From Salisediminibacterium halotolerans (GTDB lineage: Bacteria > Bacillota > Bacilli > Bacillales > Salisediminibacteriaceae): 64,000 nucleotides of DNA. This document shows positions 35,373-44,696 of the stretch, in pieces (the first letter of the stretch is position 1; each line of letters opens with the position of its first letter). Made by a program: the position numbers and the translations under genes. The notes under the pieces are model-generated. The model saw nothing but the letters and a program-made list of their open reading frames with translations, was not told the DNA's origin and did no database searches. The DNA lies in NCBI RefSeq assembly GCF_003814815.1, contig NZ_RKQQ01000002.1:186001-250000 (forward strand). The letters run 5' to 3'.

Positions 35373-37792
35373 ACTTCCTCCCTCCCTGAAGCTTTATACT
35401 TGATCAAGACCACAACGCCGAGGGCGACAATCCCGAGGACAAAAACTTCGAGCAGTGTATCGAGACCGCGAAAGTCAACTAAGATCACGTTGACAATGTT
35501 TTCTCCCCCTGCAAGAGCATAAGCGTTCTCTACAAAATAATCAGAAATCGGACTGATATCGTGTCCGTGACTGAAGGCGTGGGCGCTGAGGCCTGTAATT
35601 GTCACGACAGCGCCGACGCTTAATGAAATAAGCAAGTTAGACCATTTAAACACCGGCTTAAACGACTCTTTGCGCAGTTCCGGCAAGTGATAAAACACGA
35701 GAAGGAACAAGACGACCATCACGGTTTCGACAAGCAGTTGCGTCAAAGCAAGGTCCGGTGCCCGGATGACAACAAAGATAAGCGCGACAAGAAAGCCGAT
35801 AATCCCGACAAGTATAATCGCCGGAACCCGCTTCGTCATAAACGGAACAGCGATCGTCGAAAGCGACAGCGCAAGAATGATAAAGAACATATACGGAGAG
35901 ATTTGCGCTGTATTCGCAAGGTCGATCGCAAATGCATTCGTGCGAATAAGCGCGTAACTGAGAACGGCGACCAAAAAGACAAACATATACGTAAAGTAAT
36001 GCCGCAGTTTTCCGGTCATCTGCACTCCGTCAACATACTGTGCGCCGCTGATTAACCCGGTTAAACCGTTATCGTACGCTCCGTTAAGCGGATCGCGTTC
36101 GCCTAAATAAAAAGCGGTTTGCTGCAGTTTGTCGAAGTTCAAAAACAAGGCAGTGCCAATCAGGACAACGCCCATCGTCATCAGCAATTCAGTGTTTAAG
36201 CCGTGCCAATGATAAATATTGACATAGAATTGTTCACCTTCGCCAAGCAAGCCCGGTAAAATAGACTGCATGGCCGGTTCGATAACCGTATAGGCGAGCA
36301 TATTTGGAAACAGGCCAAAAACGATCACCATTAAACCTAATACAGCAGGCGAAATCAGCATGCCGACCGGCGCTTCGTGGGCATGTTTCGGCAGCTCTTC
36401 CGGTTTATGCTTTCCGGTGAAGGTTTGAAAGAACATCATCATCGAATAAACAAACGTGAATACACTGGCGATCCATGCGACAACAGGAATTAAAAAGCCG
36501 AGTGTTTCAACGTTAAACATGTCAAGCGTCGTAATGTTTAATGCGCCTTCAAAGAAAATCTCTTTGCTTAAAAACCCGTTAAACGGAGGCAATCCGGCCA
36601 TAGAGGCGACACCGATCAGTGAAATCGTAAACGTAACCGGCATGATCGCCATTAAACCTCCGAGCTTGCGAATATCGCGAGTCCCGGTTTCGTGATCAAT
36701 GATGCCTACAACCATAAAGAGACTGCCTTTAAACGTCGCATGATTAAACAAGTGAAAAACAGCTGCCAAAATGGCAACAGTGTAAAGCGATTCCCCGTCA
36801 ATCACATCGTAATGAAAGGCGGCTGACCCCATTCCAAGCAGGCTCATAATTAATCCGAGCTGACTGACGGTAGAAAACGCCAATATTCCTTTCAAGTCTT
36901 TTTGCCGCACGGCTGATACAGACCCCCACAGCAAAGTGAGCAGGCCGAAACCGGTGACGATCCAAAACCATTCTGCCTGACCGCCGAACAGCGGCGTCAG
37001 ACGTGCGACGAGATAAATTCCGGCCTTTACCATCGTAGCTGAATGGAGGTATGCACTGACAGGTGTAGGCGCCTCCATTGCATCCGGCAGCCAGATGTGA
37101 AAAGGGAACTGAGCTGATTTTGTAAAAGCGCCGGCTAATACTAAAATCATTGCAGGAACGAAATACGGACTCGCGGCGATTTGATCAGACATCGCGATAA
37201 TTTCCTGTACACTGAATGTGCCGGTCATTAAATAGAGCAGCGTGAAACCGGCGAGCATCGCGAAGCCGCCCGTCACGGTGATCAGCATCGATTTTTGCGC
37301 GCCGTAACGGGAACGTTCTTTATGATACCAGTAACCGATCAAAAGAGCGGAAGATAATGAGGTGAGCTCCCAGAAAACGTACAAGACAATGAGATTGTCT
37401 GAAAGAACAACACCGAGCATAGCCCCCATAAACATAAGTAAGTATACGTAAAAATTGTTAAGCGGTTCATCGCGTTTATTCGCGATGTAATAGATTGAGT
37501 ACAAGACAACAAGCGTTCCTATCCCGCTTATTAACAGAGCGAAAAGCAGACTCAGACCGTCCAGATAAACGGTGAAATCAACCCCGAGTGAAGCAACCCA
37601 GGCAACAGTCACTTCTACCGGCTGAAAAGCCGTTCCGCCGAGCGGCAAAAACTGCAGTAAGTAAATAAAAATAATCAGCGGCAGCGGCAAGACAAACCAC
37701 CCTGTATGGATATGGCGGAATTTCTTATAAAAGAGCGGTATCAAAAAAGCAAAAAGAAATGGCGCCAACGGAATTATATGAAGCGTGGACAA
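35369..37792 (-). CDS. mrpA: Na+/H+ antiporter subunit A
   Basis: The large 807-residue subunit combines a NuoL-like antiporter domain (about 1-500, about 14 helices; FWELTSLSSALLIGYWYH, KSAQFPFHIWLPDAMEAPTPVSA, HLFNHATFKG) with a C-terminal domain (about 600-800) containing LALTQLLVETVMVVLFLL and DFRGLDTLLEV. It is thought to house the sodium path. Start is TTG at 37792 with AAGGAGG upstream. It is first in the complete seven-gene mrpABCDEFG operon. Confidence 0.95.
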   Translation of the reverse strand: MSTLHIIPLAPFLFAFLIPLFYKKFRHIHTGWFVLPLPLIIFIYLLQFLPLGGTAFQPVEVTVAWVASLGVDFTVYLDGLSLLFALLISGIGTLVVLYSIYYIANKRDEPLNNFYVYLLMFMGAMLGVVLSDNLIVLYVFWELTSLSSALLIGYWYHKERSRYGAQKSMLITVTGGFAMLAGFTLLYLMTGTFSVQEIIAMSDQIAASPYFVPAMILVLAGAFTKSAQFPFHIWLPDAMEAPTPVSAYLHSATMVKAGIYLVARLTPLFGGQAEWFWIVTGFGLLTLLWGSVSAVRQKDLKGILAFSTVSQLGLIMSLLGMGSAAFHYDVIDGESLYTVAILAAVFHLFNHATFKGSLFMVVGIIDHETGTRDIRKLGGLMAIMPVTFTISLIGVASMAGLPPFNGFLSKEIFFEGALNITTLDMFNVETLGFLIPVVAWIASVFTFVYSMMMFFQTFTGKHKPEELPKHAHEAPVGMLISPAVLGLMVIVFGLFPNMLAYTVIEPAMQSILPGLLGEGEQFYVNIYHWHGLNTELLMTMGVVLIGTALFLNFDKLQQTAFYLGERDPLNGAYDNGLTGLISGAQYVDGVQMTGKLRHYFTYMFVFLVAVLSYALIRTNAFAIDLANTAQISPYMFFIILALSLSTIAVPFMTKRVPAIILVGIIGFLVALIFVVIRAPDLALTQLLVETVMVVLFLLVFYHLPELRKESFKPVFKWSNLLISLSVGAVVTITGLSAHAFSHGHDISPISDYFVENAYALAGGENIVNVILVDFRGLDTLLEVFVLGIVALGVVVLIKYKASGREEV

Positions 37793-38121
37793 GTGTTAAA
37801 ACCTCCTTATTCAATTAGTAAACGTGACAGCAGTGTCACGTTATCAGTCAAAGCATGTTAATATTGTGATTGTCGTCTGCTTTCCTTCTGCCGTCACACG
37901 TATAGAAACACAGCTAGAATTATAATATAAAAGAAATGATGTTGCATCCGTAAAAGATTGATCTCTTTTGAAATTTATTAACCTATAAATATGTAGAAAC
38001 TCAACTTGCAGGATATAATTTTTTTATTTTCCCCGCTGCTTTTTTAATTGTCGTTTGAAATTCTTTTGCCGAAACGGGTATGATAGAAAAGAAAAGAGTT
38101 AATGAAACGGGGGACACGCAA
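37793..38121. other. Intergenic region between divergent mrpA and yqeG
   Basis: About 330 bases without a gene. It holds the mrpA ribosome site, a perfect inverted repeat AACGTGACA-GCAG-TGTCACGTT (37821-37842), which is either a hairpin in the mrpA leader or an operator, and an AT-rich stretch (37910-37940) with TATAAT-like sequences on both strands that could hold divergent promoters. No -35/-10 pair is convincing. Confidence 0.5.
37821..37842 (-). promoter_or_regulatory. Perfect inverted repeat in the mrpA leader
   Basis: Nine-base arms AACGTGACA and TGTCACGTT with a four-base loop, 29 bases from the mrpA start codon and upstream of its ribosome site. There is no T tract on either side, so it is not an obvious terminator; it could be an operator or an RNA stem. 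Confidence 0.55.
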
Positions 38122-38652
38122 GTGATTGATCGATTTGTTCCGAACCAGTATTTTCCTTCAGTGTTTGATATCTCTATTACACAACTGAAAGAAAAAGGAA
38201 TTACTTCCATTATAATTGATTTAGATAATACCTTAATCGGCTGGGACATGGATGAAGCAACCGCCGAATTGAAAAATTGGTTTGACCTGTTACATAAGGA
38301 AGGTTTTTCAATTACGATTGTTTCCAACAACAGCCGTCACCGTGTACGGACGTTTGCTGATCCGCTCGGCATTTCCTACATTGCGAGAGCGAAGAAGCCG
38401 CTCGGCGGGTCTTTTGAAAAAGCCGCATCTTTAATGGATGCAGCAACAGAAGATACGGCAGTAATCGGCGACCAGCTGCTTACAGATATTTTGGGCGGCA
38501 ACCGGAGAGGATTTCATACAATATTGGTGGCTCCTGTAAAACAAAGCGATGGAGCAGCGACAAAGTTTAACCGTTTTATGGAAAGAAAAGTATTTAAAGC
38601 TATGAAACGAAAGGGTTTGATGGAATGGAAAGAGAACGAGAAGACGAAGTGA
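38122..38652 (+). CDS. yqeG: YqeG family HAD-type phosphatase
   Basis: The 176-residue product has HAD motif I in IIIDLDNTLIGWD, motif II in TIVSNNS and motif IV in AVIGDQLLTDILGGNRRG. Homologues occur as the first gene of the yqeG-yqeM cluster in Bacillaceae; some are assigned to phosphatidylglycerophosphate phosphatase, but the function here is not certain. I favour GTG 38122, eight bases after GGGGGAC, because the protein then begins like Bacillus YqeG; ATG 38080 would add 14 atypical residues. It overlaps yqeH by 28 bases. Confidence 0.88.
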   Translation: MIDRFVPNQYFPSVFDISITQLKEKGITSIIIDLDNTLIGWDMDEATAELKNWFDLLHKEGFSITIVSNNSRHRVRTFADPLGISYIARAKKPLGGSFEKAASLMDAATEDTAVIGDQLLTDILGGNRRGFHTILVAPVKQSDGAATKFNRFMERKVFKAMKRKGLMEWKENEKTK

Positions 38653-39743
38653 TCTGTGCCGGATGCGGGATCACAATCCAAACAGAAGATAAAGAGAAGC
38701 CGGGTTATACGCCGGCGCAAGCTTTGCAGCGTGACGTTGTGATCTGTCAGCGCTGCTTTCGTTTGAAACATTACAATGAGGTACAAGATGTTTCGTTAAC
38801 GGATGACGATTTTTTTAAAGTTCTCCAGCAGCTCGGCGAACGTAAAGGTTTGATTGTGAAAATCGTTGACATCTTTGACTTTGACGGAAGTTGGATTGAC
38901 GGAATCCATCGGCATACAGGCGGCAATCCCGTCTTGCTCGTCGGCAATAAAGTCGATTTGCTGCCGAAATCCGTCAAGCGTTCGAAAGTCATTCACTGGA
39001 TGAAAAAAGAAGCGAAAGATCGGGGACTAAAACCGGTTGATGTTCATTTAATGAGTGCGTCTTCGGGCGAGTCTGTTCAAGAAACAGCAGAAAAAATCGA
39101 TCAATACAGAAACGGAAAGGATGTCTATGTGATCGGTTCAACGAACGTCGGAAAATCGACGTTTATAAACCGGCTGTTGGCGGACTTCGGCGCAGAGAAT
39201 GACATGATGATTACGACATCGAATATTCCCGGGACGACGCTGGATATGATTGATGTACCTTTGGACGACGGTTCATCGCTTTTCGATACGCCCGGGGTGA
39301 TGAACTCCCATCAAATTGTCCATTTGCTTGATCAAAAAGAAATGAAAAAAATGACGCCTGTAAAAGAGATTAAACCGACTGTTTATCAGCTGAACGAAGG
39401 ACAAACGATTTTTTTCGGCGGTTTAGGGCGAATCGATTTTGTTCAAGGCGAACATCAATCGTTCATCGTTTATATGGCGAACGATCTTTATTTGCACCGG
39501 ACAAAAACAGAAAAAGCGGATGAATTATATAAACAGCATTTAGGTACAACGCTCGCTCCGCCGTCTGAAAATAATGCTCATCTTTTTCCCGCTTTAGAGA
39601 AAAAAGAGTGGAAAATTCCCGAAGGAAAACACGATGTCGTTTTTTCCGGGCTTGGCTGGGTAACTGTTGACGGTAAAGGCGCCGTTGTGCGTACGTATGT
39701 TCCAAAAGGTGTCCAAGTCAGTATTCGGCCGTCGATTTTTTAA
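38625..39743 (+). CDS. yqeH: Circularly permuted GTPase YqeH (30S ribosome assembly)
   Basis: YqeH is a GTPase needed for 30S subunit maturation. The 372-residue product has a zinc-finger-like N-terminus (CAGC...CQRC), then the permuted order G4 (NKVD, about 105), G5 (SAS), G1 (GSTNVGKST, about 172-180), G2 and G3 (DTPGV). The C-terminal domain resembles the TRAP-like fold of the family. The start lies inside yqeG. Confidence 0.95.
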   Translation: MEREREDEVICAGCGITIQTEDKEKPGYTPAQALQRDVVICQRCFRLKHYNEVQDVSLTDDDFFKVLQQLGERKGLIVKIVDIFDFDGSWIDGIHRHTGGNPVLLVGNKVDLLPKSVKRSKVIHWMKKEAKDRGLKPVDVHLMSASSGESVQETAEKIDQYRNGKDVYVIGSTNVGKSTFINRLLADFGAENDMMITTSNIPGTTLDMIDVPLDDGSSLFDTPGVMNSHQIVHLLDQKEMKKMTPVKEIKPTVYQLNEGQTIFFGGLGRIDFVQGEHQSFIVYMANDLYLHRTKTEKADELYKQHLGTTLAPPSENNAHLFPALEKKEWKIPEGKHDVVFSGLGWVTVDGKGAVVRTYVPKGVQVSIRPSIF

Positions 39744-39773
39744 GCAAACAATCGAATTGAGGAGGTGCAAGCA

Positions 39774-40610
39774 ATGAAAAAAGTGTTTGGAGTCATTGGG
39801 GATCCGATTGCGCACAGCATGTCGCCGGTTATGCACGAGGCTGCTTTTGAAGCAGCAGGATTTGATGGCGCTTATCATAAATTTCATGTCTCCCCCGAAC
39901 GGCTGAAAGATGCGATGACCGGCATCCGCGGTCTCGGTCTCGGCGGTGTCAATGTAACAATTCCGCATAAGGTGACGGTAATGGATTATTTGGATGAGAT
40001 TGATCCATTAGCCGAAAAAATCGGGGCGGTCAATACGGTTGTGAATGAAAACGAGCGTTTGATCGGGTATAATACAGACGGTGAAGGCTTTTATACTGGG
40101 CTTGAACCTTTATTGCCGAAACCGGTAGAATCAATGCGTGTACTGATTATCGGAGCCGGCGGTGCAGCCCGCGCTGTAGCAATGACACTTGCTGAGCACG
40201 GGGCGGGAGAGTTGTATATCACCAACCGCACAGAACCGAAAGCGGCTGAACTTGCGAAAGCCTGCCGCTCTTATGTGGATACCCGTTCGCTGACCTTAAC
40301 GCTCGCGCAAGCCCGTCTCACTGAGTTTGATTTAATCATCAACACGACATCGGTCGGGATGTCGCCGGATACAGACCGGATTCCGATATCGCTTGAAATG
40401 CTCGGTAAGCGCAGTGTTGTTTGCGATTTAATTTACCATCCGCTCGAAACAAGATTTCTAGCTCAATCAAAAAAGCAAGGCGCCCTTACACAAAACGGGC
40501 TTTCGATGTTTGTCAACCAGGGGGCTCTCGCGTTTGAACGGTGGACGAATGAAAGAGCTCCGCGTGAAGCGATGCGCCAGCGAGTTATACAAGAATTAGG
40601 AGGATCATAA
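39774..40610 (+). CDS. aroE: Shikimate dehydrogenase
   Basis: AroE reduces 3-dehydroshikimate with NADPH. The 278-residue product has GDPIAHSMSPVMHEAAF (substrate-binding serines), NVTIPHKV with the catalytic lysine, YNTDGEGF with the catalytic aspartate, and the NADP loop IIGAGGAARAV. ATG 39774 is chosen because GAGGAGGTG lies eight bases before it. Its stop shares one base with the yhbY start. Confidence 0.95.
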   Translation: MKKVFGVIGDPIAHSMSPVMHEAAFEAAGFDGAYHKFHVSPERLKDAMTGIRGLGLGGVNVTIPHKVTVMDYLDEIDPLAEKIGAVNTVVNENERLIGYNTDGEGFYTGLEPLLPKPVESMRVLIIGAGGAARAVAMTLAEHGAGELYITNRTEPKAAELAKACRSYVDTRSLTLTLAQARLTEFDLIINTTSVGMSPDTDRIPISLEMLGKRSVVCDLIYHPLETRFLAQSKKQGALTQNGLSMFVNQGALAFERWTNERAPREAMRQRVIQELGGS

Positions 40611-40906
40611 TGCTTTCAGGAAAACAAAAGCGATATTTAAGAAAAAAAGCTCATCATATTAAACCGATTTTTCAAGTCGGCAAAGCCGGGGTCAATCCGG
40701 AATTAATTCAGCAAATCGGTGAAGCGCTTGAAGCGCGCGAGCTCATCAAAGTCAGTGTGCTGCAAAATTGTCCTGAGGATAAATCGGAAGCGGCTGATGC
40801 GATCAGCCGTCAAGCAGACGCAGATGTCGTTCAAGTGATCGGTTCGACGATCATTTTGTATAAAGAATCTCAAGAAAATAAAACGATTGACTTGCCGTCA
40901 GCATAG
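40610..40906 (+). CDS. yhbY: Ribosome assembly RNA-binding protein YhbY
   Basis: A CRM-domain RNA-binding protein that associates with pre-50S ribosomes. The 98-residue product shows LSGKQKRYLRKKAHHIKPIF, the GKAG loop of the CRM fold (QVGKAGVNPEL) and the C-terminal VIGSTIILYKES. It is coupled to aroE by a one-base overlap. Confidence 0.93.
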   Translation: MLSGKQKRYLRKKAHHIKPIFQVGKAGVNPELIQQIGEALEARELIKVSVLQNCPEDKSEAADAISRQADADVVQVIGSTIILYKESQENKTIDLPSA

Positions 40907-40917
40907 GGGGTGATTCA

Positions 40918-41493
40918 ATGCGCCGAATCGGTCTTCTCGGCGGGACGTTTGACCCTCCGCACTACGGCCATTTAATCATGGCGGAGGAAGCAAGAATTCA
41001 AGGGAACCTGGACGAGGTGTGGTGGATTCCGAATCGGATCCCGCCTCATAAAGCGCAGCCTGCTTCTTCATCCGAAGCAGATCGAGTTGCAATGGTCGAA
41101 GAGATGGTGAAAGAGCATAAGGATTATAAATTGTCCCGCGTTGAAATCGATCGGGGAGGGCTTTCATATACCGTTGACACAATAGCTGAACTGCAAAGCA
41201 CGCATGCTGACAGCGAATTTTCCTTTATTATGGGCGGCGACAGTTTGCTTCATTTTCATAAATGGCATGACTGGGAGCGCCTCGGTTCGATGCTGCCGTT
41301 TATTGTGCTTCCCCGCCCCGGCTTCGATTGGCCGTCATCTGCTGTTCCGGAAGAGTTGCTTATGTTAGATGAAGTGAGTTTAGAGCTGTCTTCGTCGTAT
41401 TTGCGCAAAAAAATTAAAGCTCAAGAAGAGAACCCGTTTTTGTTTACTTCCGGGGTTTACCGCTATATAAAGGAGCATCGTTTATATGGATGA
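40918..41493 (+). CDS. nadD: Nicotinate-nucleotide adenylyltransferase
   Basis: NadD forms deamido-NAD from nicotinate mononucleotide and ATP. The 191-residue product has the nucleotidyltransferase motif GGTFDPPHYGH and the C-terminal SSSYLRKKI (ISSTxIR type). It overlaps yqeK by eight bases, the standard Bacillus order. Confidence 0.95.
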   Translation: MRRIGLLGGTFDPPHYGHLIMAEEARIQGNLDEVWWIPNRIPPHKAQPASSSEADRVAMVEEMVKEHKDYKLSRVEIDRGGLSYTVDTIAELQSTHADSEFSFIMGGDSLLHFHKWHDWERLGSMLPFIVLPRPGFDWPSSAVPEELLMLDEVSLELSSSYLRKKIKAQEENPFLFTSGVYRYIKEHRLYG

Positions 41494-42055
41494 ACAGCAA
41501 GCATGGATGTTTATCGCCGAAGCGCTGAAGCCGAAGCGGTTTGAACATACAAAACGTGTCGTTGAAGAAGCAGAGCGCCTGCAAGAAAAGTTCGGCGGAG
41601 ATTTAAAACGGATAAAGTATGCCGCGATCGTTCACGATTATGCGAAATACCGGGATATTAACCAAATGAGAGAAACGGTGCGAGAGAGCGCTGTTCTTCC
41701 GAAAAATCTGCTGTTATACGGCGATGAACTTTTGCACGCGTTCGTCGGTGCAGAGTATTTACGCTCGGAACAGGGGATAACAGATGAATTAATATTAGAC
41801 GCGGTTCGTTATCACACGACCGGCCGAAAAGGGATGACTACGGAAGAAAAGATCGTTTTTTTAGCGGATTACATTGAGCCGGGAAGAACGTTTAAAGAAG
41901 CCGCTGAAGCAAGAGAAGCGGCCGCTGAGGATTTAGATAAAGGATGCTTTAAAGCGTTGAAAAATACGATTATATTTTTAGCGTCCGAGGGTGAATCGAT
42001 TTACCCGGATACGTTTGAAGCGTATAATGAACTTCAACAAAACCTACAACGATAA
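41486..42055 (+). CDS. yqeK: HD-domain hydrolase YqeK (probable Ap4A hydrolase)
   Basis: The 189-residue product has the metal-binding HD signature: RFEHTKRVVEEAERL, AAIVHDYAKYRD, HAFVGAEYL and FLADYIEPGR. Homologues hydrolyse diadenosine tetraphosphate symmetrically. Gene order nadD-yqeK-rsfS is conserved in Firmicutes. Confidence 0.92.
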   Translation: MDEQQAWMFIAEALKPKRFEHTKRVVEEAERLQEKFGGDLKRIKYAAIVHDYAKYRDINQMRETVRESAVLPKNLLLYGDELLHAFVGAEYLRSEQGITDELILDAVRYHTTGRKGMTTEEKIVFLADYIEPGRTFKEAAEAREAAAEDLDKGCFKALKNTIIFLASEGESIYPDTFEAYNELQQNLQR

Positions 42056-42075
42056 ACGGAGGGAAAGTAATACTG

Positions 42076-42438
42076 ATGGACGTACAGGACACTTTGGCAA
42101 TGGCAGTAAAAGCAATTGACGATAAAAACGGACATGATGTGAATACGCTGGATATGTCCGGCATTTCATCTACCGCTGATTATTTCGTGATTTGTCACGG
42201 CAATTCTGAAACACAAGTAGAGGCGATCGTCCGGGAAATAAAAGATAAAGCGCAAGAAAACGGGATCGAGACCGGCCGGATTGAAGGCCTTGAAAGCGCC
42301 CGCTGGGTATTGGTAGATTTAAAAGCGGTAGTTGTTCATGTTTTTCATAAAGATGAACGGACGTATTACAATTTAGAAAAACTTTGGTCTGATGCTCCGC
42401 AAATAGCGATGGATCGGATTGTTGAGACGAAGTCATGA
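42076..42438 (+). CDS. rsfS: Ribosomal silencing factor RsfS
   Basis: RsfS binds L14 and blocks subunit joining when nutrients are low. The 120-residue product has STADYFVICHGNSETQVEAI and RIEGLESARWVLVDL, typical of the family. CGGAGGG precedes the ATG. yqeM follows after 16 bases. Confidence 0.95.
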   Translation: MDVQDTLAMAVKAIDDKNGHDVNTLDMSGISSTADYFVICHGNSETQVEAIVREIKDKAQENGIETGRIEGLESARWVLVDLKAVVVHVFHKDERTYYNLEKLWSDAPQIAMDRIVETKS

Positions 42439-42454
42439 AAGGCAGGAGACGCTC

Positions 42455-43183
42455 GTGAGTGATCATTTTGCCTTGCTTTATGACCGTTTGATGGCCGATG
42501 CACCATACAAAGAATGGGAAAAATTGGCCGTACAGAAGATTCCGCAGAACGGCAGGGTACTTGATCTCGGGTGCGGGACAGGCACCTTAACCATTTATTT
42601 GGCACTTTCAGGATACAATGTGACAGGTCTCGACCTTTCGGGCGACATGCTCGCTGTTGCGCAAAAAAAAGCGCAAGATGAGCGTGCGCCGGTGACATTT
42701 GTCCAGCAGGATATGCGCGAATTGACAGGTTTTAACCGTCTTGACGGGGTGACCCTTTTTTGCGACGGTTTGAATTATCTCACAGATGAAGCGGATGTGT
42801 GTGAAGTCTTCCGCCGCGTGTACGATTCATTGACTGAAGGCGGCGTCTTTGTTTTTGATGTTCATTCGCCTTATAAAATGACGGACGTATTTGCTGACGG
42901 CTTGTTCGGGGAAAACGGAGAAGACATTTCTTACTTGTGGTTTTGCGAACAAGGAGAGAAACCGTTGAGTGTCGAGCATACATTGACGTTTTTTGTCCGT
43001 GCTTTTGACGGCCGTTATGAACGGGTGGATCATGAACTGACCCAACGCACCTTTTTGATCGACGATTATCGAAAATGGCTCGAGGACTGCGGGTTTACCG
43101 ATGTGGACATATCTGCTGATTTTGGCCGCGAGAAACCGGATGAAGCGTCAGACCGGATATTTTTTTCAGCTGTGAAAAAATAA
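42455..43183 (+). CDS. yqeM: SAM-dependent methyltransferase YqeM
   Basis: The 242-residue product has a class I methyltransferase fold: motif I VLDLGCGTGTLTIYLA (about 34-49), acidic motif II VTGLDLSGDML and QQDMREL. The N-terminal ALLYDRLMADAPYKEW is shared with Bacillus YqeM. Substrate is unknown. GTG 42455 is chosen because GGCAGGAG lies seven bases upstream. It ends the yqeG-yqeM cluster. Confidence 0.9.
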   Translation: MSDHFALLYDRLMADAPYKEWEKLAVQKIPQNGRVLDLGCGTGTLTIYLALSGYNVTGLDLSGDMLAVAQKKAQDERAPVTFVQQDMRELTGFNRLDGVTLFCDGLNYLTDEADVCEVFRRVYDSLTEGGVFVFDVHSPYKMTDVFADGLFGENGEDISYLWFCEQGEKPLSVEHTLTFFVRAFDGRYERVDHELTQRTFLIDDYRKWLEDCGFTDVDISADFGREKPDEASDRIFFSAVKK

Positions 43184-43216
43184 CTGCCCTGCCGGCGCAT
43201 TTTATAGTATACTGAA

Positions 43217-43246
43217 AGAAGCCCGAAAACGGGCTTCTTCTTTTAT
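43217..43246 (+). terminator. Rho-independent terminator after yqeM
   Basis: GAAGCCCG-AAAA-CGGGCTTC followed by TTCTTTTATT. It closes the yqeG-yqeM operon. The divergent comER that many Bacillus have here is absent. Confidence 0.85.
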
Positions 43247-43338
43247 TCCCCGCAATTGCTTATTTTTCTTCGGTATTTTTCGAACGTTACCCATAGTGGA
43301 TTGATTCAGCCTGCACTTTGAAGAGAGGGTGAATCGCT

Positions 43339-44001
43339 GTGAAAATGAATAAAGATTGGCAGCTCAGTTTACGTCAGGTCGCTGCAATCATTGCAGGGAC
43401 GGTTTTGTTAACAGCAGCCGGATCTTTTTTGTTATTCGGCGGAGATCGTGAGCAAGCAGCTGAAAAAGATGATCCGTTTGATTGGACAGCTGATAATGAA
43501 CCGGCTGACAACAATGAAGCAGAGAATTCAGCGGATCATGAAGAATCGGATCAACAGTCGATTATGGTCGATGTCAAGGGTGCTGTTCATCAGCCTGGAG
43601 TATACACGTTATCTCCGGACACAAGAGTATTGGATGCTGTCGAAGCAGCGGGCGGAAAATCCGATGACGCTGATAAAGGACAGCTGAATTTGGCCGAGCG
43701 GACTTTTGATGAAATGGTTGTCCACGTCCCGTCCGTCAGTGATATGGAGAATGATCCGCCGGCTGTTTCAACGGAAAACTTCAGCGGTCAAATTAAAGAT
43801 CAAGACGGTTTGATTAATCTTAATCAAGCCGATGAGAGCGAGTTAACTGAGCTTCCGGGGATCGGTCCGGCAAAAGCAGAGGCGATTGTTACTTACCGTG
43901 AGGAAAACGGGTCTTTTGCTGTCACTGAAGATTTAACCGAAGTGCCGGGGATCGGGGAGAAAACGTATGAAACGCTGGCGGAATCGGTAAGTGTCCGCTG
44001 A
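43339..44001 (+). CDS. comEA: Competence DNA receptor ComEA
   Basis: ComEA binds double-stranded DNA outside the membrane and hands it to the ComEC channel. The 220-residue product has one N-terminal membrane helix (about 15-34), a very acidic spacer (about 38-72), a SLBB domain (about 73-130; VDVKGAVHQPGVYTL) and two helix-hairpin-helix motifs (about 155-220; LNQADESELTELPGIGPAKA, VPGIGEKTYE). Start GTG 43339 with GAGAGGGTG upstream. It heads the comE operon. Confidence 0.95.
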   Translation: MKMNKDWQLSLRQVAAIIAGTVLLTAAGSFLLFGGDREQAAEKDDPFDWTADNEPADNNEAENSADHEESDQQSIMVDVKGAVHQPGVYTLSPDTRVLDAVEAAGGKSDDADKGQLNLAERTFDEMVVHVPSVSDMENDPPAVSTENFSGQIKDQDGLINLNQADESELTELPGIGPAKAEAIVTYREENGSFAVTEDLTEVPGIGEKTYETLAESVSVR

Positions 44002-44081
44002 CAAAACCGGGATTGACGTCAATACCGGAACACCATAGACTGATGACAGACAGATGAGGCAAGAAAGGATGCGTGTTAAGA

Positions 44082-44651
44082 ATGGAACGGATTTCGTGGA
44101 ATCAGTATTTCATGGCGCAAAGTCATTTGCTGGCATTAAGAAGCACATGCACAAGGCTGATGGTAGGAGCGACGATTGTCAGAGATAAACGGATTATTGC
44201 CGGCGGTTATAACGGTTCGATTTCCGGCGGGAGTCACTGTGAGGATGAAGGGTGTTATTTGATTGATGACCGCTGTGCCAGAACGATTCATGCCGAAATA
44301 AATGCCATATTGCAATGTGCAAAGTTTGGTGTTCCGGCTGAAGGAAGTGAAATTTATGTGACTCACTTTCCGTGCTTAAATTGCTGCAAGGCGATTATTC
44401 AAGCGGGCATTCGCGCCGTGTATTACGCAGAGGACTATAAAAATCATCCGTTTGCTCTGGAGTTGTTTGCCGAAGCGGGCATACATGTCGAACAAGTTGA
44501 ATTAGAAGAGATGATTTTAGATACGAACAACCAAGAAAAGTTGGCGTTCGCTGCAAAAATGCTCCAAAAACTTGAAGCTCACGGCGCTGCAGAAAATGAT
44601 TTAGCTGAACTGAAAAATGAAGCGAACAAATTATTTACTTTATCTAACTGA
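44082..44651 (+). CDS. comEB: ComEB, dCMP deaminase family
   Basis: A zinc deaminase, likely deoxycytidylate deaminase, located in the comE operon. The 189-residue product has the zinc motifs TIHAEINAIL and PCLNCCKAIIQAG and is very close to Bacillus ComEB. ATG 44082 gives the usual MERISWNQYF start; GTG 44073 would add three residues, and ribosome-site spacing is not ideal for either. Confidence 0.93.
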   Translation: MERISWNQYFMAQSHLLALRSTCTRLMVGATIVRDKRIIAGGYNGSISGGSHCEDEGCYLIDDRCARTIHAEINAILQCAKFGVPAEGSEIYVTHFPCLNCCKAIIQAGIRAVYYAEDYKNHPFALELFAEAGIHVEQVELEEMILDTNNQEKLAFAAKMLQKLEAHGAAENDLAELKNEANKLFTLSN

Positions 44652-44696
44652 TAAACAAAATACTTACTTTTAAACCGCCTCGGAGGACCCCCTGCT

